DNA of 64,000 nt from Compostibacillus humi (GCF_014637175.1 NZ_BMEV01000002.1:37798-101797); one strand, 5' to 3'; shown: positions 49,578-61,117, numbered from the stretch's first letter. The notes: generated by a model from the letters alone, not told the origin. Made by a program: numbers and translations.

Positions 49578-50558
49578 TTACTTTTCTTTCTGCCTCGTTT
49601 TCATTGGAATGTATAACAATTGTCCTTCTGTCACTTCGAAATCATCTTCGAGCTTGTTTTGTTTGATCAATTGTAACGGACTGATATTAAAGCGCTCTGC
49701 AATCGTATCAATCGTATCGTTTTTTTGAACGATGCAAAGGCGCATTTTCGTATACCCGGTTTCCGTCCGGTCTTCAAATAAATCAGACAAATAATCGAAC
49801 TCATCATTCGCCTGTTCCGCAACGGTTTCTTCAGACGAAGCCTCTAAGTCTGTCTGCTCATGTTCCTCTGCTTCTTCATTTACCGTTGTACCAAAAAATT
49901 CGGCAAAGGATTGGGTTTTCGTTTTAAAAAGGAATCGTCCGCCATCCTGTTCCGGCTCTCCTGCTTCTTCCGTTTCTTTATTTGTCCCTTCAGATGGCAA
50001 GGAAATCTCCTCGGTACTATCCGGTTCCTCCTCCGGCTGTCTCTGTTCGAACTCAAATACATCATCGACTTCTGCTATTGCTTCCTTTTCCCGGTCCTCT
50101 TGAGGAAAGGTCACATCTTCCTGTAATCCGTGAATAGAAATCGTGGCATACAAATTTATTTTACTTTCCTCTGGCAATTCATAGTCAAAGGAATCGATAC
50201 TGACACTCACATCGTCCAAGCTGCGCACCCGATACGCCGGGACCGATATTTCCACTGGGAACCGATGGGAAAATTCCGCAAAGCCATCTTCTGTCTCTGT
50301 TACGTTTTCTACATATCTTTTCGCGTCCATCTCTTCCAACCTGGAAAGCGGCTCTTCTTCATTTTCGTCAGAGGATACCTTCACATATTCACCAGATAAT
50401 TCTATGACGCCGCGAATCGAAATATATTCATGAAAGGATTGTATCGATATTTCCGGATCTAAAGAAATGGTTCGCAATTCAGCTACTTCCTGTCCTTTAT
50501 CAAAATAAAGAGATTCATTTAATTCAAAACTAAATACGGCAGGTTCTTCCCTTGACAA
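49578..50558 (-). CDS. spoVID: Stage VI sporulation protein D (spore coat morphogenetic protein)
   Basis: 326 residues. N-terminal coat-assembly domain (about 1-150; FSFELNESLYFDKGQEVAELRTISLDP in part), a long acidic Glu-rich middle (about 155-265), and a C-terminal LysM domain (about 275-320; CIVQKNDTIDTIAERFNISP). SpoVID drives coat encasement and binds SafA and SpoIVA. The TTG start at 50558 is behind GGGAGGAG and fits the family; the frame opens to 50585. A sigma-E-like promoter lies upstream. Confidence 0.92.
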   Translation of the reverse strand: MSREEPAVFSFELNESLYFDKGQEVAELRTISLDPEISIQSFHEYISIRGVIELSGEYVKVSSDENEEEPLSRLEEMDAKRYVENVTETEDGFAEFSHRFPVEISVPAYRVRSLDDVSVSIDSFDYELPEESKINLYATISIHGLQEDVTFPQEDREKEAIAEVDDVFEFEQRQPEEEPDSTEEISLPSEGTNKETEEAGEPEQDGGRFLFKTKTQSFAEFFGTTVNEEAEEHEQTDLEASSEETVAEQANDEFDYLSDLFEDRTETGYTKMRLCIVQKNDTIDTIAERFNISPLQLIKQNKLEDDFEVTEGQLLYIPMKTRQKEK

Positions 50559-50607
50559 CGTTTCTCCTCCCCTCCTATAAAGCAAGATATATATGCTTTC
50601 TAAGTTA

Positions 50608-50636
50608 ACTATATGAACTGGGCTAATTGGATATGC
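50608..50636 (-). promoter_or_regulatory. Sigma-E-type promoter of spoVID-ysxE
   Basis: GCATAT (50636-50631), 15 nt, CATATAGT (50615-50608) on the minus strand, much like the spoIVFA promoter in this window. Confidence 0.55.
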
Positions 50637-50638
50637 AT

Positions 50639-50670
50639 GAAAAAAGCTATTCCTATATCGGAATAGCTTT
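50639..50670 (-). terminator. Terminator of hemCDBL
   Basis: 11-bp stem AAAGCTATTCC (50643-50653) with GGAATAGCTTT (50660-50670), then TTTTTTC on the minus strand. Confidence 0.92.
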
Positions 50671-50687
50671 CGGAAAGTACTAGGGTA

Positions 50688-51977
50688 TTATTTTTGAAGT
50701 TTAGCAAATGTTTTACGGACTGCCGCAATCGTCTTTTCGATATCTTCATCGGTATGGGCTGTCGATAAGAACAATCCTTCAAATTGGGATGGCGGCAAAA
50801 AGATTCCCTCTTCCGCCATACTCCGGTAATATTCGGCAAAATAGTCCAAATCCGAACTTTGGGCAGAAGCAAAATCAGTAACTTCCTGATTCGTAAAGAA
50901 CACGCCGAACATGGATCCGGCCCGATTGACAGCGAGAGGAACACCATATTCTTCGGCCGCCTGTTTGTAGCCTTCAATTAACCGGTCAATTTTTTTATTC
51001 ATCTCTTCATAGGCAGCATGATCCAAGGCAGAAATCGTCTCGTAGCCAGCTGTCATTGCCAGCGGGTTGCCGGATAAGGTGCCTGCCTGATATATCGGAC
51101 CGGCAGGGGCAATTTGCTCCATAATTTCCCGTTTTCCGCCAAAGGCTCCTACCGGCAGGCCGCCGCCGATGACTTTTCCTAGACAAGTTAAGTCCGGTGT
51201 AACATCATAAAATCCTTGGGCGGAATGATAGCCAACGCGGAACCCGGTCATTACTTCATCAAAAATTAATAATGCGCCATGTTGTTCCGTTATGTTTCGC
51301 AAAGAGTGCAAGAAGTTATTGACCGGAGGAACGACTCCCATGTTGCCGCAAACAGGTTCGACAATTACTCCTGCAATATTATCGCCGTATTTTTCAAAGG
51401 CGAGTTCAACACTTTCCAAATCATTGTACGGTACGGTAATTGTATTTTTGGCAACAGACTGCGGTACCCCCGGGCTATCCGGCAGTCCCAGCGTCGCGAC
51501 GCCAGACCCGGCTTTAATAAGCAAGGAATCCCCGTGACCGTGGTAGCTTCCTTCAAATTTTAAAATAATCTCTCTTCCCGTATATCCCCGGGCAAGGCGA
51601 ATTGCGCTCATCGTTGCTTCCGTTCCGGAATTCACCATGCGAATCATCTCAATGGACGGAATGCGCTCCATCACTAATTTTGCCAATTTATTTTCCATTT
51701 CTGTCAACGCGCCAAAACTTGTTCCTTTTTCCACAGCCTCTTTCAGTTTGGCTACAACCCGTTCATCGGCATGTCCTAAAATTAGCGGACCCCAGCTCAA
51801 TACATAATCGATATATTCATTGCCGTCCGCATCGTAAATTTTCGATCCTTTCCCGGACTCCATCACAAGGGGTGACATGCCGACCGATTTAAAGGCACGA
51901 ACTGGAGAGTTTACCCCTCCCGGCATTAAGTGTACTGCCTCTTCATAAATTCTTTTCGAGTTCTGCTGCTGAATCAT
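50688..51977 (-). CDS. hemL: Glutamate-1-semialdehyde 2,1-aminomutase
   Basis: 429 residues. PLP-dependent class III aminotransferase fold; PLP lysine K268 in [19 protein letters not shown], with [10 protein letters not shown] before it. Converts glutamate-1-semialdehyde to 5-aminolevulinate in the C5 pathway. A paralogue (gsaB) exists in many Bacilli; the hem cluster context identifies this one as hemL. Confidence 0.98.
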   Translation of the reverse strand: MIQQQNSKRIYEEAVHLMPGGVNSPVRAFKSVGMSPLVMESGKGSKIYDADGNEYIDYVLSWGPLILGHADERVVAKLKEAVEKGTSFGALTEMENKLAKLVMERIPSIEMIRMVNSGTEATMSAIRLARGYTGREIILKFEGSYHGHGDSLLIKAGSGVATLGLPDSPGVPQSVAKNTITVPYNDLESVELAFEKYGDNIAGVIVEPVCGNMGVVPPVNNFLHSLRNITEQHGALLIFDEVMTGFRVGYHSAQGFYDVTPDLTCLGKVIGGGLPVGAFGGKREIMEQIAPAGPIYQAGTLSGNPLAMTAGYETISALDHAAYEEMNKKIDRLIEGYKQAAEEYGVPLAVNRAGSMFGVFFTNQEVTDFASAQSSDLDYFAEYYRSMAEEGIFLPPSQFEGLFLSTAHTDEDIEKTIAAVRKTFAKLQK

Positions 51978-51993
51978 AGGATCACCTCATCCA

Positions 51994-52977
51994 TTAATTT
52001 TCTTCTTTAAGCCATTTTGCAACATCTTTGGCAAAATACGTAAGAATAATATCCGCCCCGGCCCGTTTCATGGACGTAAGCATTTCCAGCACGACACTCT
52101 TCTCATCAATCCAGCCGTTCTGGGCCGCCGCTTTCACCATCGCATATTCGCCGCTGACATTATAAGCGACGACAGGCGTTTGAACATGATTTCTCACGTC
52201 CCGAATAATATCTAAAAATGACAGCGCCGGTTTCACCATAATAAAGTCTGCGCCTTCTTCGATATCGGACTGGGCTTCCCGCAGCGCTTCCAGCCGGTTG
52301 CTCGGGTCCATCTGATACGTTTTCCGGTCGCCAAATTGAGGGGCACTATCGGCCGCATCCCGGAAAGGTCCGTAAAAGGCGGAGGCATATTTCACCGCAT
52401 ACGACATAATTGGAATATGTGTAAACCCTGCTTCGTCCAAAGCATGGCGAATGACCGCGACAAAGCCGTCCATCATATTGGATGGGGCGATAATGTCCGC
52501 TCCTGCTTTCGCTTGGGAAACGGCAGTTTTTGCCAATAATTTCAGCGATTCGTCGTTATCCACATCATTTTCGTGTATCACGCCGCAATGGCCGTGGGAC
52601 GTATATTCGCAAAGGCAGGTGTCTGCAACGATAAGCAAATCCGGAAATTCTTTTTTCACGAGGCGGGTTGCCTTTTGCACGATGCCATCGTCAATATATG
52701 CGCCGGTTCCGATTTCATCTTTCGCGGTAATAACACCGAAAAACATTATCGCTTTAATTCCCAGATCATATACTTCTTTCACTTCATCGAGCAGCAAATC
52801 GAGGGAAACTTGGTATACTCCAGGCATGGACGGTACTTCATTTTTAATTCCTTCCCCTTCAATGACAAACATCGGGTAGATGAAATCGTCTGCCCGCAGA
52901 TAATTTTCCCTCACTAACGCGCGCATCGAAGCCGAAGAGCGCAACCTTCTATGTCTCTTAAAGGCAATATCGTTCAT
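51994..52977 (-). CDS. hemB: Delta-aminolevulinic acid dehydratase (porphobilinogen synthase)
   Basis: 327 residues. Condenses two ALA molecules. Zinc-type cysteine triad C121, C123 and C131 in [14 protein letters not shown]. Schiff-base lysines K196 ([18 protein letters not shown]) and K249 ([10 protein letters not shown]). Located 16 nt upstream of hemL. Confidence 0.98.
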   Translation of the reverse strand: MNDIAFKRHRRLRSSASMRALVRENYLRADDFIYPMFVIEGEGIKNEVPSMPGVYQVSLDLLLDEVKEVYDLGIKAIMFFGVITAKDEIGTGAYIDDGIVQKATRLVKKEFPDLLIVADTCLCEYTSHGHCGVIHENDVDNDESLKLLAKTAVSQAKAGADIIAPSNMMDGFVAVIRHALDEAGFTHIPIMSYAVKYASAFYGPFRDAADSAPQFGDRKTYQMDPSNRLEALREAQSDIEEGADFIMVKPALSFLDIIRDVRNHVQTPVVAYNVSGEYAMVKAAAQNGWIDEKSVVLEMLTSMKRAGADIILTYFAKDVAKWLKEEN

Positions 52978-52984
52978 TTTTTCT

Positions 52985-53740
52985 TTACTCCTTTTCCAAA
53001 AATTGTTTCATGCATTCAATCATGCCATCAATGGTAAATTCCTTTGCAGTGATGATATTCGGAAACCCTAACTGAGCGAGTCGCTTCTCCGTCGTCGTTC
53101 CAATGCTGACACATGGTTTTTCGACAGCAATACCGGCAAACTGATAGAAGGCATCTGCTGCCGAAGGACTGGTAAAGGTGATAAAATCGTAAGGCTCCTG
53201 CAATATGTTCCGTAATTTTTCTTCGTTTTCGACCATCGGGATCGTTTCGTACACTTCCACCCAGTCAAAGTCCATTCCTTGCTGGGAAAATACCCGAGGA
53301 AGCACATCCCGCGATAAATTTCCCCGGACGAGCAGTATCGGTCCTGAAACGTCGTTTTCTAAAAATTCTTCCGCCATCGTTTCCGCATTGTATATGGTCG
53401 GAATAAAGTCAGCAGTAATACCATATGATTCCAGGCTTTCCCCTGTTTTCACTCCAACGGCAGCAATTTTTTTCTCCTGCATGATTTCCATCGGCACCTG
53501 ATACCGGTGCAGCATTTGAAAAAAACAATGTGCCCCGTTTGCACTCGTAAAGAAAACCCACCGAAACCGATCCAGCTGAGAAAGGATGTTTCTATTTCTA
53601 GCTTCATCTTTGCAGCTGATCTTCAAAAGCGGTATGATGATTGGGATGCCTCCGTTAGCTCTAATTTTCTCGGCAAACACGGAAGCTTTATTTTGCTCCC
53701 TCGTAATAATAATCTTTTTTCCTTGGAGGGGAAGGGACAT
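52985..53740 (-). CDS. hemD: Uroporphyrinogen-III synthase
   Basis: 251 residues. Two similar Rossmann-like lobes joined by a linker; low sequence conservation is normal for HemD. Segments [15 protein letters not shown] (N-term), [11 protein letters not shown] and [11 protein letters not shown] (about 167-177) are typical. It cyclises hydroxymethylbilane with D-ring inversion. The ATG shares one base with the hemC stop (TGATG). Confidence 0.93.
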   Translation of the reverse strand: MSLPLQGKKIIITREQNKASVFAEKIRANGGIPIIIPLLKISCKDEARNRNILSQLDRFRWVFFTSANGAHCFFQMLHRYQVPMEIMQEKKIAAVGVKTGESLESYGITADFIPTIYNAETMAEEFLENDVSGPILLVRGNLSRDVLPRVFSQQGMDFDWVEVYETIPMVENEEKLRNILQEPYDFITFTSPSAADAFYQFAGIAVEKPCVSIGTTTEKRLAQLGFPNIITAKEFTIDGMIECMKQFLEKE

Positions 53741-54669
53741 CAGTTGTCCAGCTCCTCTTTGGCCGCTTCGATAATTTCCTTCGCCCCTTGACGAAGCAAT
53801 TTCTCTGCTGCTTCCTTACCGACTTGAACCGGGTCTGTACCGCGGATTACTTCCTTCAAAATGGTTTTTCCGTCGGTGGAACCGACAAGCGCGGTAAGGA
53901 TAATCTCTTCATTTTCCAAATAGGCGTAACCGCCAATCGGAATTTGGCATCCGCCGTTTAACAGATTTAAAAATGTTCGTTCCGCGGTGACGACTTTCGC
54001 AGTTAAATGATCATGGATTTTCTCCAGTACCGCCCGTATTTCTTCATCATCTTCTCGGCATTCAATGGCTAACGCGCCTTGGCCGACGGCTGGAACAACG
54101 AGCTCCGGTTCCAAGTATTCGGTAACATATTTCTCGCTTAATCCTGCTCGCTTTAAGCCGGCAGCAGCCAGAATAATGGCATCATAGTCCTCTTCATGCA
54201 ATTTGCGTATCCTTGTTTCAATATTTCCCCGGATCCATTTCATTTGCAAATCTGGTCTTTTCGCCAGCAGCTGGGCTGATCTTCTCAAACTGCTCGTACC
54301 GATAACAGCCCCTTCCGGCAATTCGTCGAAGGTTGTCCCATCCTTGGAAATGAGCACATCCCGGGGGTCTTCTCTTTTTGGAATGGCAGCAATGATAAGC
54401 CCTTCCGGCAGTTCCGCCGGCATATCCTTCATGCTATGTACGGCAAAGTCAATTTTCTTATCATACATGGCTTGTTCAATTTCTTTCACAAACAGCCCTT
54501 TTCCGCCGACTTTCGATAAGGTGACGTCTAAAATTTTGTCCCCTTTTGTAACGATTTTTTCAACTGCAAACTCGTGTTCCACGCCTGCTTTTTTTAATTG
54601 GTCTATAACCCAGTTCGTTTGTGTTAATGCTAAATTGCTTTTCCTTGAACCAACGATAATTTTTCGCAC
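53740..54669 (-). CDS. hemC: Hydroxymethylbilane synthase (porphobilinogen deaminase)
   Basis: 309 residues. Dipyrromethane cofactor cysteine C241 ([13 protein letters not shown]), catalytic Asp region [15 protein letters not shown], and [14 protein letters not shown] start with TAGGAGG upstream. First gene of hemCDBL after a terminator that follows hemA; the hemX gene that precedes it in B. subtilis is not present. Confidence 0.98.
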   Translation of the reverse strand: MRKIIVGSRKSNLALTQTNWVIDQLKKAGVEHEFAVEKIVTKGDKILDVTLSKVGGKGLFVKEIEQAMYDKKIDFAVHSMKDMPAELPEGLIIAAIPKREDPRDVLISKDGTTFDELPEGAVIGTSSLRRSAQLLAKRPDLQMKWIRGNIETRIRKLHEEDYDAIILAAAGLKRAGLSEKYVTEYLEPELVVPAVGQGALAIECREDDEEIRAVLEKIHDHLTAKVVTAERTFLNLLNGGCQIPIGGYAYLENEEIILTALVGSTDGKTILKEVIRGTDPVQVGKEAAEKLLRQGAKEIIEAAKEELDN

Positions 54670-54759
54670 AGAAATCCTCCTACTATATTCCTTTACTCCA
54701 CCTTATTGTAACGCTTTTTTCAGCAAGAAGAAATGAAAAAGGCAGAGCAGGCCGTATTT

Positions 54760-54795
54760 ATAAAAATAACCAGAGGAAATTTCCCTCTGGTTATT
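54760..54795 (-). terminator. Terminator between hemA and hemC
   Basis: 12-bp stem AATAACCAGAGG (54765-54776) with CCTCTGGTTATT (54784-54795), 7-nt loop, then TTTATAAATA on the minus strand. Placed 6 nt after the hemA stop. Confidence 0.85.
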
Positions 54796-54800
54796 TACAA

Positions 54801-56171
54801 TTAGACTGTTGTCATTTCCTCCGTGTTTTTAAATGGTGATTGTTCTTTTTTAAGCATTACCATTAATGTTTCGTCTTTTTTTGCCTGTTTGGCAAATTCG
54901 TCTCTTACTTCTTCCTCAATCCCAAATATATCAACAAACAGCTGCAGCGCTTCGCTATTTCCGTTGCCTGCCAATTCCTTCGCCTGGGTAATCGGTTCTT
55001 TCAGCAATTGGTTGATAATGCTTTTCGTATGTTTGCTTAGAACTTTCTTTTCTCTGGCAGTTAAATCAGGCATTTTTCGTTCAATGCTTTTCATCGTTTC
55101 TTCCTGAATTGCCAATGCCTTTTTCCGGAGAGCAGAAATGACCGGTACAACGCCTAACATTTTTAGCCATTCTTTAAACGTAATAATTTCCTCTTCCAGC
55201 ATAAACTCTATTTTTTCCGCCGCTCGTTTTCGTTCTTCCAAATTGCTGTCAACAATATTTTGCAAATCATCAATATCGTATAAAAACACTTTTTCTATTT
55301 CCCGCACTTCCGGGTCAATATCCCGCGGCACAGCAATATCTACTAAAAATAGCGGACTGCCATTGCGGCGCTCTTGAACCGATTGAAGCATTTCTTTCGT
55401 GACGACAAACGTATCGGAACCGGTGGAACTGATTAAAATGTCGGCATCAAGCAAAACTTCCTCCAGTTCGTCTAACGATCTCGCAGTAGCATGAAATTGC
55501 TTTGCCAATTCCACTGCCTTTTCCTTTGTCCGGTTAATAACCGTAATGTACGATGCTCCGGAGCCTTGCAAATTTTTCGCCGCCAGCTCCCCCATTTTCC
55601 CTGCACCGAGAATCGCTACATGTTTATTTTGTAAATTGCCGAAAATTTCTTTCGCCAATTCCACCGCTGCATAGCTGATGGATACTGCATGTTCGCCGAT
55701 TCCAGTATGATGGTGAGCTTTCTTGGCAAAAGTGATTGCCTGTTTAAACAGCTCGTTAAATATCGTTCCTGTAGTTTTTACGTTTTGGGATGTCAGGAAG
55801 GCATCTCTCACTTGACCTAAAATTTGCGTTTCTCCCAACACCATCGAATCGAGTCCAGTAGACAAACGGAATAAATGCTCTACTGCGCCATCATCTTCGG
55901 TGATGATTAAATATTTGCTGAACTCTTCCATCGGAATTTGGAACCAATCGGAAAGAAATCTTTTAATATAATAACGGCCAGTATGCAACTGATCGACGAC
56001 AGCATATATTTCGGTACGGTTACAGGTAGAAATGATCACATTTTCCAAAATACTTTTCTGGTTTTTCAGTTCAACAACCGCTTCAGCCAGTGTATTTTCA
56101 GAAAAAGTGAGTTTCTCCCTAATTTCTACTGGGGCAGTTCTGTAATTTATTCCAACTTTTAATATATGCAA
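54801..56171 (-). CDS. hemA: Glutamyl-tRNA reductase
   Basis: 456 residues (B. subtilis 455). Nucleophilic cysteine C50 in [19 protein letters not shown]-binding [16 protein letters not shown] (about 184-199), and a C-terminal dimerisation helix. First committed step of the C5 tetrapyrrole pathway. TTG start behind GGGGGTAAGG. The C-terminal tail ([13 protein letters not shown]) resembles the region that is a proteolytic target in relatives. Confidence 0.97.
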   Translation of the reverse strand: MHILKVGINYRTAPVEIREKLTFSENTLAEAVVELKNQKSILENVIISTCNRTEIYAVVDQLHTGRYYIKRFLSDWFQIPMEEFSKYLIITEDDGAVEHLFRLSTGLDSMVLGETQILGQVRDAFLTSQNVKTTGTIFNELFKQAITFAKKAHHHTGIGEHAVSISYAAVELAKEIFGNLQNKHVAILGAGKMGELAAKNLQGSGASYITVINRTKEKAVELAKQFHATARSLDELEEVLLDADILISSTGSDTFVVTKEMLQSVQERRNGSPLFLVDIAVPRDIDPEVREIEKVFLYDIDDLQNIVDSNLEERKRAAEKIEFMLEEEIITFKEWLKMLGVVPVISALRKKALAIQEETMKSIERKMPDLTAREKKVLSKHTKSIINQLLKEPITQAKELAGNGNSEALQLFVDIFGIEEEVRDEFAKQAKKDETLMVMLKKEQSPFKNTEEMTTV

Positions 56172-56207
56172 TGTACCTTACCCCCAAATTCCTTAAACGT
56201 TCTTATT

Positions 56208-56222
56208 TTAAAATCATTATTA
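56208..56222 (-). promoter_or_regulatory. PerR-box-like operator upstream of hemA
   Basis: TAATAATGATTTTAA on the minus strand matches 12 of the 14 defined positions of the 15-bp PerR/Fur-type box TTATAATNATTATAA. It lies about 40 nt upstream of hemA and just downstream of a TATACT (56244-56239). In B. subtilis the hemA operon is PerR-repressed. Confidence 0.5.
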
Positions 56223-56382
56223 AAACATACTATATATTAGTATATCACGTTACAGCCCGAAATATTTTGCAAATATGTGAACTCTCAATGACAATAATCG
56301 ATAAACCGTATTAGTACGAATGTAATGTACCATAGTTCATGAGGACAAGCAAGGAATTGGATTGTTGAGGTGCAAATAGAGG

Positions 56383-56410
56383 AAAAGGATGACCTTCATA
56401 AAGATCATCC
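56383..56410 (-). terminator. Terminator of lonA-engB
   Basis: GGATGACCTT (56387-56396) pairs with AAGATCATCC (56401-56410) with one mismatch, followed by TTTTCC on the minus strand. The rest of the hemA-engB gap (about 260 nt) shows no ORF. Confidence 0.6.
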
Positions 56411-56432
56411 CTCGATAGAATTCGCGATTCAT

Positions 56433-57017
56433 TTATGCCAAATATTTCTCGATGGCGCTCCAAGCTGCTTCTTTTCCTTCCCCGGTTTCCGCGGAAAAGG
56501 GGATTAGTACGTCTTGCGGATCGGCCTGTAAAACCGTTCTCGTCCGTTTTACAAAGCTGTCACGTTTATTTTTCGGAATTTTATCCAGCTTGGTGGCAAT
56601 GATGACGACAGGAATTTCGTAGTATTTTAAGTAATCGTACATTTGCACGTCATCTTTTGTCGGTTCATGGCGAATATCCGTGATTAATAATACAGCCCGC
56701 AATGTTTCCCGGAAGCGGAAATATTCTTCCATCATCTGACCCCATTTTTCCCGCTCCTTTTTGGATACTTTCGCATATCCGTAACCGGGTACATCGACAA
56801 AATAAAAGGCATCATTGATTCTATAAAAATTTAACGTCTGGGTTTTGCCCGGTTTTGACGACGTTCTCGCTAAGTTTTTCCGTTGGATTAATTTATTGAT
56901 AAACGATGATTTTCCCACATTGGACCTGCCGGCTAAGGCAATTTCCGGAAGCCCGTCCTCCGGGTATTGCTTTTTGCTTACCGCACTAATGACAATTTCT
57001 GCTTTCGTTACTTTCAT
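56433..57017 (-). CDS. engB: Ribosome biogenesis GTPase EngB (YsxC/YihA)
   Basis: 194 residues. TrmE-Era-EngA-EngB-type GTPase: G1 [10 protein letters not shown] (about 30-39), G2 [11 protein letters not shown]3 DVPGYG, G4 TKLDK, G5 FSAETGEG. Needed for 50S assembly. The ATG shares one base with the lonA stop (TAATG), so it is coupled to lonA. Confidence 0.98.
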   Translation of the reverse strand: MKVTKAEIVISAVSKKQYPEDGLPEIALAGRSNVGKSSFINKLIQRKNLARTSSKPGKTQTLNFYRINDAFYFVDVPGYGYAKVSKKEREKWGQMMEEYFRFRETLRAVLLITDIRHEPTKDDVQMYDYLKYYEIPVVIIATKLDKIPKNKRDSFVKRTRTVLQADPQDVLIPFSAETGEGKEAAWSAIEKYLA

Positions 57018-59335
57018 TACTGTTCCTCCACTAGAGCATGCTGCAACACTTCATCTAAATGTTTGACAGGTATAAAGGTCAGCCCTTCCCGTACACTTTC
57101 TGGAATTTGCTCAATGTCCTTTTCATTATCCTTTGGCAGGATAATCGTCGTCAGTCCGGCGCGATGGGCGCCAAGGGCTTTTTCTTTCAGTCCGCCGATT
57201 GGCAATACCCTTCCTCTTAAAGTAATTTCTCCTGTCATGCCCACTTCTTTTTTCACTTTTCGGTTGGACAATGCGGAAACGAGGGCGGTTGCCATCGTAA
57301 TTCCGGCAGACGGCCCGTCTTTCGGAATGGCTCCTTCCGGGACGTGAATGTGGATATCATATTTTTCATGGAAATCTGGATCAATATTCAGCTCTTTCGC
57401 ACGGGAACGGATATAACTGAAGGCAGCCTGGGCCGACTCCCGCATCACTTCCCCTAATTTGCCGGTTAGCGTCAATTTCCCCTTGCCTGGATAATGGCTT
57501 ACTTCAATCGTTAAAATATCTCCGCCTACCGTCGTATAGGCAAGGCCGGTCGCAGCACCGATCTGATCTTCCTGTTCCATCAGCCCGTAGCGAAATATAG
57601 GTTTGCCTAAAAATTCTTCGATATTGTTTTCAGTAATAATAACCCGCTTTTTCTCTTTGGCTGCGATAATTTTGGCCGTTTTTCGGCATAATTTTGCAAT
57701 TTGCCGTTCCAAGCCGCGGACTCCTGCTTCTTTCGTATAATTGCGAATAAGCTTTAGCAATGCTTCATCCCGTATTTGCAGATCGCTTCGCTTTAAGCCA
57801 TTTTCTTTAATTTGTTTCGGGAGCAAATATTGTTTCGCAATATGCTGTTTTTCCACTTCGGTATAGCCGGCTATAGAGATGACTTCCATCCGGTCTCTGA
57901 GCGGTCCGGGAATGCCGGCAATATTGTTTGCTGTTGCAATAAACATTACATGGGACAAATCATAGGTTTCCTCGATAAAATGGTCGCTAAAATTTTTGTT
58001 CTGTTCCGGATCCAGCACTTCCAACAGGGCTGCGGACGGATCACCGCGGAAATCGTTGGACATTTTATCAATTTCGTCGAGCAGAAATACCGGGTTTATC
58101 GTTCCTGCCTTTTTCATCCCTTGGATAATTCTTCCGGGCATGGCACCGATATATGTTCTACGATGCCCCCGAATCTCAGCCTCATCCCGGACTCCGCCTA
58201 AAGAGATGCGGACAAATTTCCGGTTGACTGCCGAAGCGATCGATTTAGCCAATGATGTTTTCCCAACCCCAGGCGGGCCAACTAGACAAAGAATCGGGCC
58301 TCGGAGTGAGTTGGTCAGTTTTTTCACAGCCAAATATTCTAAAATCCGTTCCTTTACTTTCTCCAAGCCATAGTGATCTTTATTTAATATTTTTTCAGCC
58401 TGGCTAATTTCGATATTATCCTTCGTTTTCTGCGTCCACGGAAGGCTGATTAGCCAGTCAAGATAATTTCGGATGACCGCACTTTCTGCAGAGCTTTGCG
58501 GTACTTTCTCATATCTGCTTAATTCCTTCAACGCGGCTTCCCGGACATGTTCCGGCATTTGTGATTGTTCGATTTCTTCCTTCAGCTGACTGATTTCGCC
58601 GCTTTTTCCGTCTTTTTCACCCAATTCTTTTTGAATCGCTTTTAATTGTTCCCGCAAATAGTATTCTTTTTGGGTTTTTTCCATGGAAGAGCGGACCCGC
58701 TGCCCGATTTTCTTTTCTAAATCCAATACTTTTTTCTCGTTGGAAATAATGCTGAGCAGCTTATGTAAACGATCTGTTACGTCAATCGTTTCTAAAATTT
58801 CCTGTTTTTCTCTCACTTTTAAGGCGAGATGACTGGCGATAATGTCTGCCATTCTGCCGGGATCCTCGATATCAGCGACCGTTGCCAATGTCTCTTGTTT
58901 AATCTTTTTCGAAATTTTAATGTACTGTTCAAATTGGGATAGAACGGTGCGGGCTAACGCTTCTTCTTCATGCTCTTCTCCGCGAACATCTTCTAGTTTC
59001 TCAATTTCAACGATAAATTCGTCCTCGGATTCAACGTAGCGGATAATTTCTCCCCGCTCTTTCCCTTCCACTAAAACCCGGAAAGTTCCATTTGGCAGTT
59101 TAATCATTTGTTTTACCGTAGCTACCGTTCCGATGCGGTAAATATCTTCCGTACCCGGATCATCGATTCTCACCTTTTTTTGAGCAGCAAGAAAAATCCG
59201 CTGATCCTCCATCATCGCTTTTTCCAGCGCGGAAACGGATTTATCTCTTCCGACATCTAAATGGATGACCATGGACGGAAAGACGAGTATGCCACGAAGG
59301 GGAAGGAGGGGAATTTGTATGATATCATTCGTCAT
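57017..59335 (-). CDS. lonA: ATP-dependent protease LonA
   Basis: 772 residues (B. subtilis LonA 774): N-terminal substrate domain, AAA+ with Walker A GPPGVGKT and Walker B FLLDEIDK, and a protease domain with catalytic S676 ([10 protein letters not shown]) and K719 ([14 protein letters not shown]). The frame is open to 59365; GGAGGT is 9 nt before the ATG at 59335, matching the family start [14 protein letters not shown]. lonB, normally between clpX and lonA, is absent. A weak TTTACA-15-TATAAA lies upstream. Confidence 0.98.
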   Translation of the reverse strand: MTNDIIQIPLLPLRGILVFPSMVIHLDVGRDKSVSALEKAMMEDQRIFLAAQKKVRIDDPGTEDIYRIGTVATVKQMIKLPNGTFRVLVEGKERGEIIRYVESEDEFIVEIEKLEDVRGEEHEEEALARTVLSQFEQYIKISKKIKQETLATVADIEDPGRMADIIASHLALKVREKQEILETIDVTDRLHKLLSIISNEKKVLDLEKKIGQRVRSSMEKTQKEYYLREQLKAIQKELGEKDGKSGEISQLKEEIEQSQMPEHVREAALKELSRYEKVPQSSAESAVIRNYLDWLISLPWTQKTKDNIEISQAEKILNKDHYGLEKVKERILEYLAVKKLTNSLRGPILCLVGPPGVGKTSLAKSIASAVNRKFVRISLGGVRDEAEIRGHRRTYIGAMPGRIIQGMKKAGTINPVFLLDEIDKMSNDFRGDPSAALLEVLDPEQNKNFSDHFIEETYDLSHVMFIATANNIAGIPGPLRDRMEVISIAGYTEVEKQHIAKQYLLPKQIKENGLKRSDLQIRDEALLKLIRNYTKEAGVRGLERQIAKLCRKTAKIIAAKEKKRVIITENNIEEFLGKPIFRYGLMEQEDQIGAATGLAYTTVGGDILTIEVSHYPGKGKLTLTGKLGEVMRESAQAAFSYIRSRAKELNIDPDFHEKYDIHIHVPEGAIPKDGPSAGITMATALVSALSNRKVKKEVGMTGEITLRGRVLPIGGLKEKALGAHRAGLTTIILPKDNEKDIEQIPESVREGLTFIPVKHLDEVLQHALVEEQ

Positions 59336-59479
59336 ATGTATGTAACCTCCAAAATCATGTTTCAATTTTCTCGGTGGATGTACGACAATATTCCTTCAAG
59401 TAGTTTATAGAAAATCAAGCAAATTGTAAACGAACTTTATTGCAATTAGTATGTGATACAATATTATTCTTTAAACATA

Positions 59480-59539
59480 AAAAGAGACTAACAAAGCAAA
59501 AGCTCTTTGTCCTAAGAACTAGTCTCGTCAGTCTCTTTT
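59480..59539 (-). terminator. Terminator of clpX with two alternative pairings
   Basis: AAAAGAGACT (59480-59489) can pair with AGTCTCTTTT (59530-59539); the same arm can pair with TAGTCTC (59519-59525). Within the loop ACAAAG pairs with CTTTGT. The minus-strand continuation is TATGTTT. Confidence 0.6.
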
Positions 59540-59561
59540 CGTTTATGTTCAATTGCTGCCG

Positions 59562-60839
59562 TTACGCACTTTCCTTCGGATGTTTTTTCATCCCTTCTTG
59601 CACCGTTCCATCCCGATAAATCAGTGTCGGACTTCCGTCTTCCTCAATTACCGTTTCCTTCGTGATTATGCATTTCTCAATGTCATCGCGGGAAGGAAGT
59701 TCAAACATGACATCGAGCATAATTCCTTCAATAATGGAACGCAATCCGCGGGCACCGGTCTTTCTCTCAATGGCTTTCTTGGCAATTTCCACAAGGGCAT
59801 CCTCTTCGAATTCCAATTCCACATTATCCATTTCAAACAGCTTTTGATACTGTTTTACCAATGCATTCTTTGGTTCAGTCAAAATTCTAATCAGCGCTTT
59901 TTCATCCAGCGGCTCTAAACTGGAAATAACAGGAATCCGACCGATGAATTCCGGAATCAAACCGTAGCGCAACAAGTCTTCCGGCTGCACTTGAGCTAAA
60001 AGTTCTCCCATGGACAAATCTTCGTGCTTATCTGTTGTGCCGAATCCGATTACTTTCTTGCCAAGTCTCCGTTTAATTACTTGATCAATCCCGTCAAAGG
60101 CACCGCCGACGATAAAGAGAATATTCGTCGTATCGATTTGAATAAACTCCTGGTGCGGGTGTTTTCTTCCACCTTGGGGCGGCACGCTGGCAACGGTCCC
60201 TTCCAAAATCTTTAACAATGCCTGCTGCACGCCTTCTCCGGAAACATCTCTCGTAATCGAAGGATTTTCCGATTTACGGGCTACTTTATCAATTTCATCG
60301 ATATAAATAATCCCTTTTTCCGCTTTTTCCACGTCGTAGTCTGCAGCTTGAATTAATTTCAGGAGAATGTTTTCCACGTCTTCTCCGACGTAACCTGCTT
60401 CTGTCAGCGACGTAGCGTCTGCCATGGCAAACGGCACGTTAATAATTCGCGCAAGAGTTTGTGCCAATAACGTTTTCCCGCTTCCCGTCGGACCGATCAT
60501 CGCAATATTGCTCTTCGCCAGCTCCACATCATCGGAACTCTTCGGAGAGTTAATCCGTTTATAATGGTTGTAAACGGCAACAGAAAGACTTTTCTTTGCT
60601 TTCTCCTGCCCGATTACGTAATCATCCAGGATTTCGCATATTTCTTTCGGTTTCGGAATTTCTTTAAACTCGATTTCCTCTTCGGTTCCAAGTTCTTCTT
60701 CCACAATTTCAGTACATAATTCAATACATTCATCACATATATAAACACCTGGACCGGCAACTAATTTCCGTACCTGGTCTTGACTCTTACCGCAAAAAGA
60801 GCATTTCAGCTGACCCTTTTCATCATTAAATTTAAACAT
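59562..60839 (-). CDS. clpX: ATP-dependent Clp protease ATP-binding subunit ClpX
   Basis: 425 residues. N-terminal zinc-binding domain with C13, C16, C35 and C38 (CSFC, CDEC), AAA+ Walker A GPTGSGKT (116-123), Walker [10 protein letters not shown], pore loop GYVGED, and an IGF-type ClpP-docking loop seen as IGFGTTDK. The frame opens to a GTG at 60848; GGGGTG is 6 nt before the ATG at 60839. Downstream of tig, a conserved pair. Confidence 0.97.
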   Translation of the reverse strand: MFKFNDEKGQLKCSFCGKSQDQVRKLVAGPGVYICDECIELCTEIVEEELGTEEEIEFKEIPKPKEICEILDDYVIGQEKAKKSLSVAVYNHYKRINSPKSSDDVELAKSNIAMIGPTGSGKTLLAQTLARIINVPFAMADATSLTEAGYVGEDVENILLKLIQAADYDVEKAEKGIIYIDEIDKVARKSENPSITRDVSGEGVQQALLKILEGTVASVPPQGGRKHPHQEFIQIDTTNILFIVGGAFDGIDQVIKRRLGKKVIGFGTTDKHEDLSMGELLAQVQPEDLLRYGLIPEFIGRIPVISSLEPLDEKALIRILTEPKNALVKQYQKLFEMDNVELEFEEDALVEIAKKAIERKTGARGLRSIIEGIMLDVMFELPSRDDIEKCIITKETVIEEDGSPTLIYRDGTVQEGMKKHPKESA

Positions 60840-61117
60840 TCCATTCACCCCTACATTTCCTAAAATCCAGGTTACAACTTATAGCAATCATATCAGAACA
60901 AAAGTAAAAAACAAAACGATAACACTTTTCCCTCATAAATAATTGAAAGCCTTTTTGGTAGCATGGTCAAATGAAAGGCTTTTATGCGAACTTGCTTTTT
61001 CCAAAAAATGATTCCTTTTCTTATGATTTTTATTATCAGCCATTTTGAATAAAAGTCAAATTATTTTACTTCTATTATATGATTAATTTGAAGATTAAGT
61101 ATCATTGGCTGCAGGAA
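60840..61117 (-). other. tig-clpX intergenic region with candidate clpX promoter and hairpin
   Basis: About 280 nt, AT-rich. Minus strand TTGTTT (60914-60909), 16 nt, TATGAT (60892-60887) is a candidate clpX promoter. A second candidate TTGACT-18-TAATAA lies further upstream. AAAGCCTTT (60946-60954) and AAAGGCTTT (60974-60982) form a 9-bp hairpin. A 36-codon ORF (60933-61043, minus) has no ribosome-binding site. No other gene is seen. Confidence 0.5.

Noticed and set aside
50609..50977. 122-codon minus-strand ORF over the hemL 3' end
   Set aside because: Different frame of hemL plus its terminator; no ribosome-binding site or recognisable domain.
56286..56382. Possible small gene in the hemA-engB gap
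   Set aside because: Only ORFs of fewer than 12 codons in any frame; treated as spacer.
60933..61043. 36-codon minus-strand ORF (Lys/Asn-rich) between tig and clpX
   Set aside because: No ribosome-binding site before its ATG, and its 3' half is a hairpin; composition is that of AT-rich spacer.
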